Positions 1-7,565 of a stretch of DNA of 35,979 nt are shown in pieces. The stretch is from Planctomicrobium piriforme. Lineage in GTDB: Bacteria > Planctomycetota > Planctomycetia > Planctomycetales > Planctomycetaceae. The notes beneath the pieces were generated by a model that was not told the origin of the DNA, searched no databases, and worked only from the letters and a program-made list of their open reading frames with translations. Where the stretch lies: contig CAMATH010000086.1 in NCBI GenBank assembly GCA_945860955.1, positions 1-35,979 of the forward strand, written 5' to 3'. Numbering within the stretch: the first letter of the stretch is position 1; every line of letters starts with the position of its first letter. Made by a program: the position numbers and the translations under genes.

Positions 1-1470
1 GACAGGTCTTCCATTTGTCTGGAAAACCTGCCATTTTTGCAAGGAGGCACCATGCCGCACCGTTCCGCCAGCGCCGACGGTCCGTCGGCCGACGAACTCG
101 ATTCGGTCGCTCAGTTGTTTCGCTCGGTGATGGAGACCTCGCCGCGAGACCTTGGTCTCGATTTCTCTGAAGGATCGACGAGCCAGATGGTGTACACGCG
201 GGGTGTCACGCTGTGGATGCTGATTTTGCAGCGTCTGGGCGGCGGTCAGACACTCGATGAGATCGTGTCATACATTGTCGGCGATGCGCGCGATCTGTTG
301 CCCAACAACAAACGCGTGCGAGAGCGCACTCTGTCGGAGAATTCCGGGGCCTATTCCCGGGCCCGCAAACGCCTGTCGCTGGATTTCATTCTGGAGTTCT
401 CTCAGCGGGTCTGCCAGTACCTGGGCCGGATCAGTGAACCGTTCTGCGATGGACGACGGGCGTTCCTGCTCGACGGCACAACGATCACGCTGCCGCCAAC
501 CGCAGCGTTGCGGAAAGCGTATCCGCCGGCCCCGAATCAACATGGCGTGTCGGTCTGGCCGGTCGCCCAGTTGATGATCGCCAGCGAACTCCAAAGCGGC
601 TGCGCCATGCTGCCGCAAATCGATCCGATGTACGGGGAGAACAACGCCAGCGAAGCCGTCCAGGCCCGGCGGATCCTCGAGCAATTGCCGCCCCGTTCGA
701 TCGTTCTGGCCGACAGCGGTTTTGGGATCTACAGCGTCGCCTATTATGCCGCCCGCTGTGGTCACAGCTTCTTGTTTCGCTTAACCGGCGTGCGTTTCAA
801 AGCGCTGCGTCGCTATGCCGAATTGATCGACAAAGGCCCGACGCACGAGACGTATCGTTGGCAATGGACTCCCAGCGTGAAGGATCGCCGCAGCTATCCC
901 GAATTGCCCGCGGATGCCTCCCTTGACGTCCTGGTACACGAAGTGCGCATTCCCGGCGATAAGTCACTGTACTTGGTGAGCAATCTGGATTGGGACGGCC
1001 CCACGGCGGCCACCGCCTACCAGCGTCGGTATGACGTGGAGTTTGATATTCGCGATCTCAAGGTGACAATGGACGTGGAGAACATTCGGGCCAAAAGCGT
1101 GGAGATGTTCCAGAAGGAGCTGTACACATCGATTGTGGCTTACAACCTGGCGATGCAATTTCGGCGTCAAGCGGCGAAACTCGCCGGCGTCCAGCCGCGT
1201 CGCTTGAGATTCAAAGGGGTGTGGACGACGCTGAAACACCGCCTGCTCCTGAAACCGATGTGCAGTCTCGCCGAATGGTTGGAGCGCTACGACGAAGCCC
1301 TCGCCGTAGCCGCGAAGAAAAAACATCCCCAGCGGAAACATCCCCGCGACTACCCGAGAAAGGCGCACACCCGGCGACAGAAATCCACGAAATTCATGAA
1401 AGCTCTCCGCAAAAGAAACGACAGCGAGCCTCCGTCGTCGGTGCCAAAGTAAGTGGCATTGGGCCAGCGC
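1..1470 (+). mobile_element. IS4-family insertion sequence (left end uncertain)
   Basis: The element carries one transposase gene (52-1452) and lies inside the coding sequence of a minus-strand gene whose N-terminal part survives at ~1468-2334. That gene's reading frame runs straight into antisense transposase DNA, which places the right end near 1460-1475. A weak inverted match supports an end here: CTGG-N6-TGCCATTT near 19-36 on the plus strand and CTGG-N5-TGCCACTT read on the minus strand near 1467-1451. The left end is either close to position 18 or just outside the window. I found no convincing target-site duplication. The right limit given is an estimate. Confidence 0.75.
52..1452 (+). 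CDS. IS4-family DDE transposase
   Basis: This 466-residue transposase would cut and rejoin the element's ends with an RNase H-fold DDE active site. The first Asp is D141 in LLDGTTITL, the second is D221 in VLADSGFGIY, and the Glu is E330 within YQRRYDVEFDIRDLK. That last motif fits the IS4 signature Y-x2-R-x3-E-x6-K exactly. The ATG at 52 is chosen because AAGGAGG lies at 41-47, four bases upstream; an in-frame TTG at 37 sits upstream of that Shine-Dalgarno and is unlikely. The C-terminal ~70 residues are Arg/Lys-rich. Length is normal for IS4 transposases and the frame is intact, so the element may still be active. The gene opposes the gene it interrupts. Confidence 0.95.
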   Translation: MPHRSASADGPSADELDSVAQLFRSVMETSPRDLGLDFSEGSTSQMVYTRGVTLWMLILQRLGGGQTLDEIVSYIVGDARDLLPNNKRVRERTLSENSGAYSRARKRLSLDFILEFSQRVCQYLGRISEPFCDGRRAFLLDGTTITLPPTAALRKAYPPAPNQHGVSVWPVAQLMIASELQSGCAMLPQIDPMYGENNASEAVQARRILEQLPPRSIVLADSGFGIYSVAYYAARCGHSFLFRLTGVRFKALRRYAELIDKGPTHETYRWQWTPSVKDRRSYPELPADASLDVLVHEVRIPGDKSLYLVSNLDWDGPTAATAYQRRYDVEFDIRDLKVTMDVENIRAKSVEMFQKELYTSIVAYNLAMQFRRQAAKLAGVQPRRLRFKGVWTTLKHRLLLKPMCSLAEWLERYDEALAVAAKKKHPQRKHPRDYPRKAHTRRQKSTKFMKALRKRNDSEPPSSVPK

Positions 1471-2334
1471 CCCCCGGTCGCGTGCGTTCTCCCAGGAAGA
1501 GAAGACCGCCTGCCGGGTCAACGCTTCGGTCGCTTCCGGGGCCGAGATGCGATCGAAAACCCGCATCGCGATTTCCGCTCCCTCGTCCGAGCGAGCCGCG
1601 AACACCTGCTCCATCGCCGGGATGACTTCGGGATCGTCCATCTGCCGCAGTTCAGCCGACGCGGCGAGCGCGACCATGGGTTTCCCCTTGAGATCTCGAG
1701 CGATCTTTTCGAGTTTGGCTGCCCACTGCGTCATCGACGACTGTGCCGAATCGCACTCTTTTTGAATCTGAACCATCTGCTCCCGACTGAGCCACATGCC
1801 CCCGAATCTCTTATAGCCCAGTCGCGGCAACAAGGGATCTTTCTGGGAGTCCGACGCCAGATTCAGCGCGGCGAGCAAGTGAACCCGTTCCTGATCGGGC
1901 AGTTTCTGCTGTTTGCACCAGTTTGCCAGTTCGAACTGGGCGGCGAATGTCGATTCGGTCTCGGCACGCCGCTTGCGATACGCCGCTAGCCGGGGATCCA
2001 GAGGATCGGCAGACCGGCTGGCGTCAAACGAAACCCAGCTCCCCTGCTCCTTGACGAAGCCCGCCTGCCACCGGGGGAGTTGCGCCTGGGGCTGCTTCGC
2101 CATCAGGGGTGCGAGCGCCGCCCGGCGGTCGACCACCTCGACGAGTTCCTTTCGCAGCACCCTCTCGACCGCATCCTGAGTTTCCGCCCCTTCACGCGGC
2201 CCGGCGGCGGGAGACTTTGGATGCGCTGGCTGCCCCCCGCGAACGGCTGGTTTGCGTTGAGCGAATGCCGCCCCAGGGAACAGAACCAGCCCCATGAAAG
2301 CGGCGACCACTGCCGCGAGTCGGCGAGTTCTCAT
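1468..2334 (-). pseudogene. Secreted hypothetical protein, 3' part lost to IS insertion
   Basis: About 289 codons of a minus-strand gene remain. The ATG at 2334 begins MRTRRLAAVVAAFMG, a signal peptide with likely cleavage after AAFA, and AAGGA lies 9 bases upstream. The mature part is Pro/Ala-rich at first, then largely alpha-helical, with a WLSREQM segment often seen in planctomycete secreted proteins. Near the break are residues resembling HEAT repeats (DPEVIPAMEQVF, then ISAPEATEALTRQ). The reading frame continues into antisense transposase DNA and stops at 964, so a hybrid of about 456 residues could be made if transcribed. The function is unknown. The missing C-terminal half should lie left of the window. 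Confidence 0.8.
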
Positions 2335-2660
2335 GGATGCGAATCCTTGTGGGGACACAGTGATTTCAATGCGAGTGTCAAGAAAATCGGGGGATTGGCA
2401 ACCATCCCTGACCCAGCGTGTGTCCCAGGCTGAGGTCGACCGGGTTTCACATTCTTCCGTCAAAACAACATGGCGGAAGAAGGCTCGGTCGATACAGAAT
2501 TTTCACTCAAAACCGATGTTGAGCAGCTTGGTGATCTTCATCCTCCCATTCGTCCACTCTGCCCGGAATTGAGTCGGAAAATGCCCGGGAAAGTGACACG
2601 GGGCGACTGAATTTGTTGAAAACTCACAATTTCTTCGGGCGGAATGACGTCCGGCGATAT

Positions 2661-2676
2661 TGGCATGATCCTTGCT
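2661..2676 (+). promoter_or_regulatory. Sigma-54 (-24/-12) promoter
   Basis: TGGCATGATCCTTGCT matches the RpoN consensus TGGCACG-N4-TTGCW at all but one defined position and keeps the invariant GG-N10-GC spacing. Transcription would start near 2688 and run ~287 bases before the DUF1559 start at 2975. No other gene lies between, so the DUF1559-lipoprotein pair is the likely target. A sigma-54 promoter needs an enhancer-binding activator, which is not encoded in this window. Confidence 0.65.
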
Positions 2677-2779
2677 AAGACATGAACTGGCGGCAGTCAT
2701 TCACCAGAAATTCTGCGTGAATCAGTCGTCCAGTCCCGCCGGAAACGACTTCTGCATTTTCAAAAGAAAGTGAAGAAAA

Positions 2780-2833
2780 ATCGATTTTTCTATAGAAAAT
2801 CGATGGGAAGTCGAGTATTTCTGATGAAATACT
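2780..2833 (+). promoter_or_regulatory. Two hairpins/palindromes in the DUF1559 leader
   Basis: The first element (2780-2804) has arms ATCGATTTT and AAAATCGAT around a short centre and contains the perfect palindrome TTTCTATAGAAA. The second (2814-2833) has arms AGTATTTC and GAAATACT around a TGAT loop, with no mismatch. Both lie between the sigma-54 site and the gene. They could be protein-binding operators or leader RNA structures. The role is inferred; the symmetry is directly visible. Confidence 0.5.
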
Positions 2834-2974
2834 GGCGAGTTTTGCGGTCGTGTCTGGGTAAAACTCGCGCCGCACCGCGAAGTTTGGATTGTGTTTTCGC
2901 AATTGATTTTCGGGTGTTTCCCGAGTTTTTGTCGGTTCCGTTCTCGTCCTTCCTTGCTTTTGGGAGATTGACAC

Positions 2975-3982
2975 ATGCGAGTTGTCCGTCCAAGTCAGCC
3001 GAAGATCGCGGCACCGCGAGCTGATCGTCGTGGCTTTACGCTCATCGAACTGCTGGTGGTGATTGCAATCATTGGGATTCTGGTGGCGTTGTTGCTGCCC
3101 GCCGTTCAGCAGGCCCGGGAGGCCGCTCGGCGGACCCAGTGCAAGAACAATCTGAAGCAGATCGCACTGGCGAACCACAACTTCCACGATGCGTACAGGC
3201 AATATCCCCCGGGCTACATCGGGATGGATTCCAACTGCAGTTACGTCAATAACACGTTCAATTACTCGGGCGTGGGGATGCTGGCGCTCATCCTCCCGTA
3301 CATGGACAATACCCCGATCTATCAAAAGGTCGACGCGTGGAAGGGACTCGAGCCCGATCTGCCCCCGCCGTCGCCCTGCGGGTCGACTCACAACACGTAC
3401 TGGTGGGATCTGGATAGCACGTGGGAAATGTCGCAGGCGAAGATTCCCGCCTACCTCTGCCCGTCGGATCAAACTTCGGGAACCAGCACGTTTTCTGAAT
3501 TCATCGGTCTCCACGGTTACTGTAGCGACAGCACGGTTGATGGAGCTCGGTGCGTGGAGACCGGTGGCGCGGGGACGATTGGAGGTTACACGATCCAGTC
3601 TGTGTACAACGTCGGACGGACCAATTACCTCGGAGTGTCCGGAGGTGTTGGAAATCTGAAGAATCTGTGGCGGAAGTGGAACGGCGTTTACGGGGGCCTC
3701 ACCCGAACTCGGTTCAGCGACATCCGTGACGGAGCGAGCAACACGTTCCTGGTCGGTGAAGCCAATGGCGGCGACAACTACAACTACCTCTGGATCTCGG
3801 TCGGGGCCTTGCCCACCGCCTGGAATTTTGGAGAAAACTGGTACCAGTTCAACTCGGCCCACACCGGTGGATTGCACTTCGCCATGGCCGATGGAAGCGT
3901 TCGATTCATCTCGAACAACATCAACACGAGGAACTATCGACGCTACGGCGCAATGGCCGACATGGAAGTCATCGCGGAGTAG
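2975..3982 (+). CDS. DUF1559 prepilin-like secreted protein
   Basis: This 335-residue protein carries a type IV prepilin/pseudopilin N-terminus: GFTLIELLVVIAIIGILVAL after a basic leader. A prepilin peptidase should cut before the Phe and methylate it, leaving a hydrophobic helix for membrane or fibre anchoring. It continues with the planctomycete DUF1559 signature (NNLKQIALANHNFHD, YPPGY). The C-terminus has the H-X9-DG motif: a His in AHTGG, nine residues, then DG in ADGSVRF. These proteins occur in large paralogous families in Planctomycetes, and their role is not firmly known. The ATG at 2975 follows a GGGAG at 2961-2965. A lipoprotein gene follows, probably co-transcribed. Transcription probably depends on the sigma-54 site ~300 bases upstream. 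Confidence 0.93.
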   Translation: MRVVRPSQPKIAAPRADRRGFTLIELLVVIAIIGILVALLLPAVQQAREAARRTQCKNNLKQIALANHNFHDAYRQYPPGYIGMDSNCSYVNNTFNYSGVGMLALILPYMDNTPIYQKVDAWKGLEPDLPPPSPCGSTHNTYWWDLDSTWEMSQAKIPAYLCPSDQTSGTSTFSEFIGLHGYCSDSTVDGARCVETGGAGTIGGYTIQSVYNVGRTNYLGVSGGVGNLKNLWRKWNGVYGGLTRTRFSDIRDGASNTFLVGEANGGDNYNYLWISVGALPTAWNFGENWYQFNSAHTGGLHFAMADGSVRFISNNINTRNYRRYGAMADMEVIAE

Positions 3983-4106
3983 TGGCTCCCCGTCGTGATC
4001 ACGCTCTGAATTCCCGACACGCCGAATTCCCACAGTGGGGTGCTGTCGATATCCGATGGTGCCCCGCATTCCTTTACCGATCCCAATTCACCAGGCATCG
4101 CGACTC

Positions 4107-4349
4107 ATGTCCCAGTTGTTTTTTCGTCGGGCCGCTTTTGCATTTTCACTCTTGGCAGTCTTTGCTCTGAGTGGCTGCGCCAAACAAGAGACAACGTTTC
4201 CCGAAAAACCCACCCCGAAGCCCGCCAAGGGGAGCATCCCGATTCAGGGAGCCGACCCGAACAATTCGACGCCGGCGACCAGCACCCCCAGTGACGGCTC
4301 GACCGCCACCGGCGGTCTCACCGCTCCGCCTCCTCCCGACGGCCCCTGA
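4107..4349 (+). CDS. Small Pro/Thr-rich lipoprotein
   Basis: An 80-residue protein whose N-terminus is a lipoprotein signal: MSQLFFRRAAFAF, a hydrophobic stretch, then the lipobox LSGC with Cys24 as the lipidated residue. The mature ~57 residues are rich in Pro, Thr, Ser and Gly with few hydrophobics, so they are probably unstructured and surface-exposed. The ATG at 4107 is preferred over the start at 4035 because it places the basic residues and lipobox correctly. It lies 124 bases after the DUF1559 gene, a pairing common in planctomycetes, where the partner is often a longer lipoprotein with a beta-sandwich domain. No such domain is present here. The function is unknown. Confidence 0.75.
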   Translation: MSQLFFRRAAFAFSLLAVFALSGCAKQETTFPEKPTPKPAKGSIPIQGADPNNSTPATSTPSDGSTATGGLTAPPPPDGP

Positions 4350-4376
4350 TGCGACCTTCGCGAATGCGGAATTCTC

Positions 4377-4419
4377 AAATGGCCCGAAAAGTACTTGTGA
4401 CTTTTCGGGCCATTTTTTT
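4377..4419 (+). terminator. Rho-independent terminator
   Basis: A perfect 16-bp stem (4377-4392 paired with 4400-4415, core GGCCCGAAAAGT/ACTTTTCGGGCC) encloses a 7-base loop and runs into a tract of seven T (4413-4419). It sits 28 bases after the lipoprotein stop and ends the DUF1559-lipoprotein transcript. Its A-containing left flank could also help stop transcripts arriving from the minus strand. Confidence 0.93.
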
Positions 4420-4474
4420 CGTCAGCCCGCTTGCGAGCCAGATTGGGTGTCATTGAAACGGGAGGTGGTGATTT

Positions 4475-4801
4475 TTAGCCCGCTGCGATTTCAGAATCGA
4501 AAACGCGAACCTGTTTCCAGTTCGGCTTTGACTCTGTGATGAACTGCTGGTGCCGGGGATGTGCCTGATACGCATCGTGGTCGGCCATCGATCGAAACAC
4601 CACATGCAGCGCGACGTCAAACGCCCGGTCATTCACCGGCCGTGCGAGCGATGGACACAGCACGCCAGCACTGTAGTACACGACCCCCTCGTGGCCTCCC
4701 AGGTACTGGTCACATGCCGCGACGAGTCGCTGACAAGCTTCCGGGGAATTGTCGTGGAGGGTGAAAAAAACGTTGTGAACAACCTGGGGAGCGTTGGCCA
4801 T
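4475..4801 (-). CDS. Dabb (stress-responsive A/B barrel) family protein
   Basis: A 108-residue single-domain protein resembling the Dabb ferredoxin-like dimeric barrel family. Visible signs are an early VVHNVFFTLHD strand-helix with the typical His, the segment YYSAGVLCPS, then FDVALHVVFRSMADHDAYQ and HPRHQQFITE near the end, where the family usually has a HxxF pattern. Dabb proteins are small soluble dimers; some are induced by stress and some are cyclases, but most are uncharacterised. The ATG at 4801 is preferred because it begins directly at the domain; an upstream GTG at 4855 would add 18 residues of low-complexity sequence. It converges on the terminator at 4377-4419 and diverges from the polyamine-like operon. 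Confidence 0.85.
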   Translation of the reverse strand: MANAPQVVHNVFFTLHDNSPEACQRLVAACDQYLGGHEGVVYYSAGVLCPSLARPVNDRAFDVALHVVFRSMADHDAYQAHPRHQQFITESKPNWKQVRVFDSEIAAG

Positions 4802-5048
4802 GACTTGAGGGCTGGAATGTCGCGGGAACGAATGGTTCGACGACGAATCGAACACTGCTGGTCGGGCAATATAGCGTCTGGATCGAAATCGGAGAACAAG
4901 AGGAAGTCAGTTCGTGAACCGCGCCGGGGGACTTGACGTTCTCCGCGTGTCAGGTCGGTGATCGACACTGGCGTGTTGTCCTCCGGGGAACATAAAATCC
5001 CTGCCGGTCTCCCTCCACCGTCTGTCCCAATTCGCAGTCCCGTCCACC

Positions 5049-5483
5049 ATGCTCGCCGGAATCGAGTGGCTTGTCGAAGCGCAGGGTTGCGCGGTCGACC
5101 GCTTGCAGAGCCTTTCTCGGCTGCAAGCGGTGTGCGGAGAAATCGTCCGCGATCTCGATCTCAAGGTGGTGGGGGAGCCGCTGTGGCATAAATTTCCGGG
5201 ACCGGGCGGGGTCACCGGGTTGTACCTGCTGAGCGAATCGCATCTGGCGTGCCATACGTACCCCGAAGTCGGGCTGGCGACGTTCAATCTCTATTGCTGT
5301 CGTGAGCGCCCGAACTGGAATTGGCGAGAGCGCCTGGGGGATGTTCTGCGGGCGGAGTCCGTCTGTGTGAGGTCGGTTCCGCGGGGCGAGATGGTCGATC
5401 CGTTGAGGAATGAGGAGCAGGAGGAGAATTCGACGTCGGGCTCTCAATTTCAGCGGGCCGCCGTATTGGGGATCTCACAATGA
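5049..5483 (+). CDS. speD: S-adenosylmethionine decarboxylase proenzyme
   Basis: This short-class (SpeH/SpeD) AdoMet decarboxylase would make decarboxylated AdoMet, the aminopropyl donor for spermidine-type polyamines. The pyruvoyl enzyme forms by self-cleavage at Glu63-Ser64 in SESHLACHTYPE. His69 and Cys84 sit at the spacing of the catalytic His68 and Cys83 of the Thermotoga enzyme, so all three key residues are retained. At 144 residues it is slightly long: the last ~30 residues after GEMVDP are polar and unlike the family. It opens the operon, and its stop overlaps the next start by four bases (ATGA at 5480). I see no riboswitch upstream. The ATG at 5049 is the only good start near the domain. 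Confidence 0.92.
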   Translation: MLAGIEWLVEAQGCAVDRLQSLSRLQAVCGEIVRDLDLKVVGEPLWHKFPGPGGVTGLYLLSESHLACHTYPEVGLATFNLYCCRERPNWNWRERLGDVLRAESVCVRSVPRGEMVDPLRNEEQEENSTSGSQFQRAAVLGISQ

Positions 5484-7048
5484 AGGGATTCCAGGCCCCC
5501 TGTCCATCCTGTGCGGCTCCCGTCCGTTTCAAGATCAGTTCGTCATTGGTCGCGGTGTGCGAGTTCTGTCATTCGGTTGTGGCCCGAACCGACCGAAAGC
5601 TCGAGGATCGCGGCAAGATCGCCGCGATTGTCGAAACCAATTCTCCATTGCATCTGGGGGTGAAGGGTAAGGTGGGGGGGAAGAGTTTTGAACTCGTGGG
5701 GCGCACTCAATACCAGCACGCGGCCGGGGGGCGCTGGGACGAATGGTACGCCGCGTTGTCCAACGGCAAATGGGGCTGGCTGGCGGAGGCGCAAGGACGG
5801 TTTTACCTGACGACCGAGCGGGAATTTCGAGAGGGAGAGTCAGTCCCGCAATGGGAATCGTTGTCGGTGGGGGAAACAGCGATCGGTCCCGATGGGGGTA
5901 CCTGGACGGTTGCCGAAACGGGGGTCGCGACTCCAATCGCCGCCGCCGGCGAGATTCCCTTCGCGCTGGAACCCAATACGGCCCACCGCTACGCCGACCT
6001 GTACGCGCCGGGGAAGAAATTCGCGACGTTCGATTACAGCGACTCGGCACCGAAGGCGTATCTCGGACGGGAGATGACGCTGGATGAGCTGGGCGTACCG
6101 GTGACGGTCCTTTCACTCGATGACGAAGACCGAAAGATCGGCGGGGTGGCGCTCTCCTGCCCGCAGTGTGGTGGTTCGCTGACGTTGCACGCCCCGGACC
6201 AGGCCGAGCGGGTTGGCTGTCCCAGTTGCGGCGCGCTGCTCGATTGCAATCAGGGCAAACTTGAGTATCTGAAGACGCTGCACAAGCTCGACGCCGACCC
6301 TTTGATTCCGCTGGGAAAGGTCGGCACCTGGGGAGGGGTGGAGTACACGGTCATCGGGTTCATGAAGCGATCCACGATCGAAGAGGATATCGAATACCCG
6401 TGGTTCGAATACCTGCTGTACAACCCGCGAGCCGGCTTTCGCTGGCTTGTGCAGAGCAACGCACAATGGTCGTTCGTCGAGCCGGTCGCGCCGGGGGATG
6501 TCTCGGCGGGAACGTCGTCTCGAGCCTACGACGGCACCACCTACAAGTTGTTTCAGCGGGGTCTGGCGACGGTCCGCTATGTGGTCGGTGAGTTCTACTG
6601 GCGTGTCGAAGTGGGAGAGGAGGTCTACACCGCGGACTTCATCGCTCCTCCCAAAATGCTGTCGCTGGAACGGTCGACGGTTGTCGCCTCCCCGGACAGT
6701 GAAGGGAAACCGCAGGCGCAGGAAATCCAGTTCTCCCTGGCGACCTACGCGCAGCCCGAAGAGATCGAACAGGCGTTTGGTGTGCAGCACCTGCCCCGCG
6801 GTTGGTTCATCGCCCCGAACCGGCCGAACCCGGTGGACTGGCGTGTGTTCATCGCCTGGGGGGGATTCCTGGCGCTCCTGGCGGTGGTGGATATCGTCCT
6901 GGGTTCAGTGTTCCACAAGAATGGAGACCGGTTCTTCTTCGGACTGGCGCTGGTGCTGGTGTCGCTGGTGCCGATCGGGACTCTGGTGTACTACTTCAAC
7001 TTCGAATCGTCCCGCTGGAAATCCAGCAACCTCGCGGATTCCGAATGA
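5480..7048 (+). CDS. DUF4178 protein with two zinc ribbons and C-terminal membrane anchor
   Basis: A 522-residue protein with a duplicated plan. Zinc ribbon 1 (C8-x2-C11, C27-x2-C30) is followed by a DUF4178-like beta-rich domain (about 55-200, with WDEWY and GKWGWLAEAQGRFYL). Zinc ribbon 2 (C227-x2-C230, C247-x2-C250) is followed by a second DUF4178-like domain (about 275-440, with YPWFEYLLYNPRAGFRWLV). Two hydrophobic helices lie near 450-475 and 485-505, so the ribbons and DUF4178 domains probably face the cytoplasm. The molecular function of DUF4178 is not established. It recurs beside DUF350, AdoMet decarboxylase and spermidine-synthase-like genes, as here. Start coupling to speD (ATGA overlap) supports joint expression. 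Confidence 0.85.
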   Translation: MKGFQAPCPSCAAPVRFKISSSLVAVCEFCHSVVARTDRKLEDRGKIAAIVETNSPLHLGVKGKVGGKSFELVGRTQYQHAAGGRWDEWYAALSNGKWGWLAEAQGRFYLTTEREFREGESVPQWESLSVGETAIGPDGGTWTVAETGVATPIAAAGEIPFALEPNTAHRYADLYAPGKKFATFDYSDSAPKAYLGREMTLDELGVPVTVLSLDDEDRKIGGVALSCPQCGGSLTLHAPDQAERVGCPSCGALLDCNQGKLEYLKTLHKLDADPLIPLGKVGTWGGVEYTVIGFMKRSTIEEDIEYPWFEYLLYNPRAGFRWLVQSNAQWSFVEPVAPGDVSAGTSSRAYDGTTYKLFQRGLATVRYVVGEFYWRVEVGEEVYTADFIAPPKMLSLERSTVVASPDSEGKPQAQEIQFSLATYAQPEEIEQAFGVQHLPRGWFIAPNRPNPVDWRVFIAWGGFLALLAVVDIVLGSVFHKNGDRFFFGLALVLVSLVPIGTLVYYFNFESSRWKSSNLADSE

Positions 7049-7066
7049 CCCTCTGGGAGAGTTGGC

Positions 7067-7264
7067 GTGCTGTTTCGAATCTACATCGGACTTGGCGTGT
7101 TGGTCACCGCGTTCTACGCGACGGCGGCGATCACGGGAGTTCGGGGACCGCAGTTCAACAGTGGTGCCTCGCACGGGTCACAGTCCGGCGGCGGATTCGG
7201 CGGCGGATACTTCGGGGGTCGCAGCGCGGGCGGCTCCAGTTCCACTTGGCATGGCGGTAAGTGA
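7067..7264 (+). CDS. Tiny Gly/Ser-rich single-pass membrane protein
   Basis: A 65-residue protein with one N-terminal hydrophobic helix (about residues 3-22, starting MLFRIYIGLGVLV) and a tail almost entirely of Gly, Ser and small polar residues, ending in a His-Gly-Gly-Lys. The start is GTG at 7067 with GGGAGA at 7055-7060. It lies 18 bases after the DUF4178 gene and 4 bases before the DUF350 gene, so the operon context is strong although the protein has no recognisable domain. The low-complexity tail resembles those of small membrane proteins found beside DUF350/DUF4178 genes; this is recall, not a search. Confidence 0.7.
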   Translation: MLFRIYIGLGVLVTAFYATAAITGVRGPQFNSGASHGSQSGGGFGGGYFGGRSAGGSSSTWHGGK

Positions 7265-7268
7265 TTCC

Positions 7269-7565
7269 ATGACTGCATTGGCTTCCGGTGTTCTCGGTCT
7301 GATTCCCGTTCTCGCTCAGGTGGTTGAGAACGTTTCTGCCACCTCCTCAGGACTGGATTCCCTGCTGGGGCACATTGTGTCCGTGGTGGTTTTTTCGGCC
7401 ATCGGCATGGTGGTGTTCGGCGTGGCGCTGTGGCTGTTCAACCGGCTCTGCCCGTTTTCGTTGCGCAAAGAGCTGGAGGAAGACCAGAACACCGCGATCG
7501 GAATCATCATCGGCGCGCTGATCATCGGCATGGCGATCATCATCGCCGCCGCGGTGCATGGCTGA
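7269..7565 (+). CDS. DUF350 (YjfL-like) membrane protein
   Basis: A 98-residue integral membrane protein with about three hydrophobic segments. It ends in [20 protein letters not shown], the hallmark of DUF350: an acidic/Asn pair leading into a Gly-rich helix. In E. coli the relative YjfL is encoded near a PspA-like protein and a glutathionylspermidine-synthetase-like protein. The family's activity is unknown. The ATG at 7269 gives a normal-length protein; an in-frame ATG at 7251 would add six residues and overlap the previous gene. The 3' end overlaps the next start by 8 bases, indicating translational coupling. Confidence 0.88.
   Translation: MTALASGVLGLIPVLAQVVENVSATSSGLDSLLGHIVSVVVFSAIGMVVFGVALWLFNRLCPFSLRKELEEDQNTAIGIIIGALIIGMAIIIAAAVHG

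Larger units (their letters stand above)
2335..2974. other. Long intergenic region with sigma-54 promoter and structured leader
   Basis: This 640-base spacer separates the divergent truncated gene from the DUF1559 gene. I see no believable coding sequence; the short frames in it lack ribosome binding sites and family character. It is AT-richer than its surroundings between about 2755 and 2950. It holds the sigma-54 site at 2661-2676 and two palindromic segments at 2780-2833, listed separately. Confidence 0.7.

Noticed and set aside
2675-4069. 464-codon minus-strand frame across the DUF1559 gene
   Set aside because: It is antisense to a clear prepilin-like gene, has no recognisable motifs, and runs through the AT-rich leader; a shadow of high-GC coding bias.
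4856-5048. SAM-type riboswitch or promoter before speD
   Set aside because: A TTGACG and a CATAAAAT are visible but not at a valid spacing, and I could not build a riboswitch-like set of paired helices.
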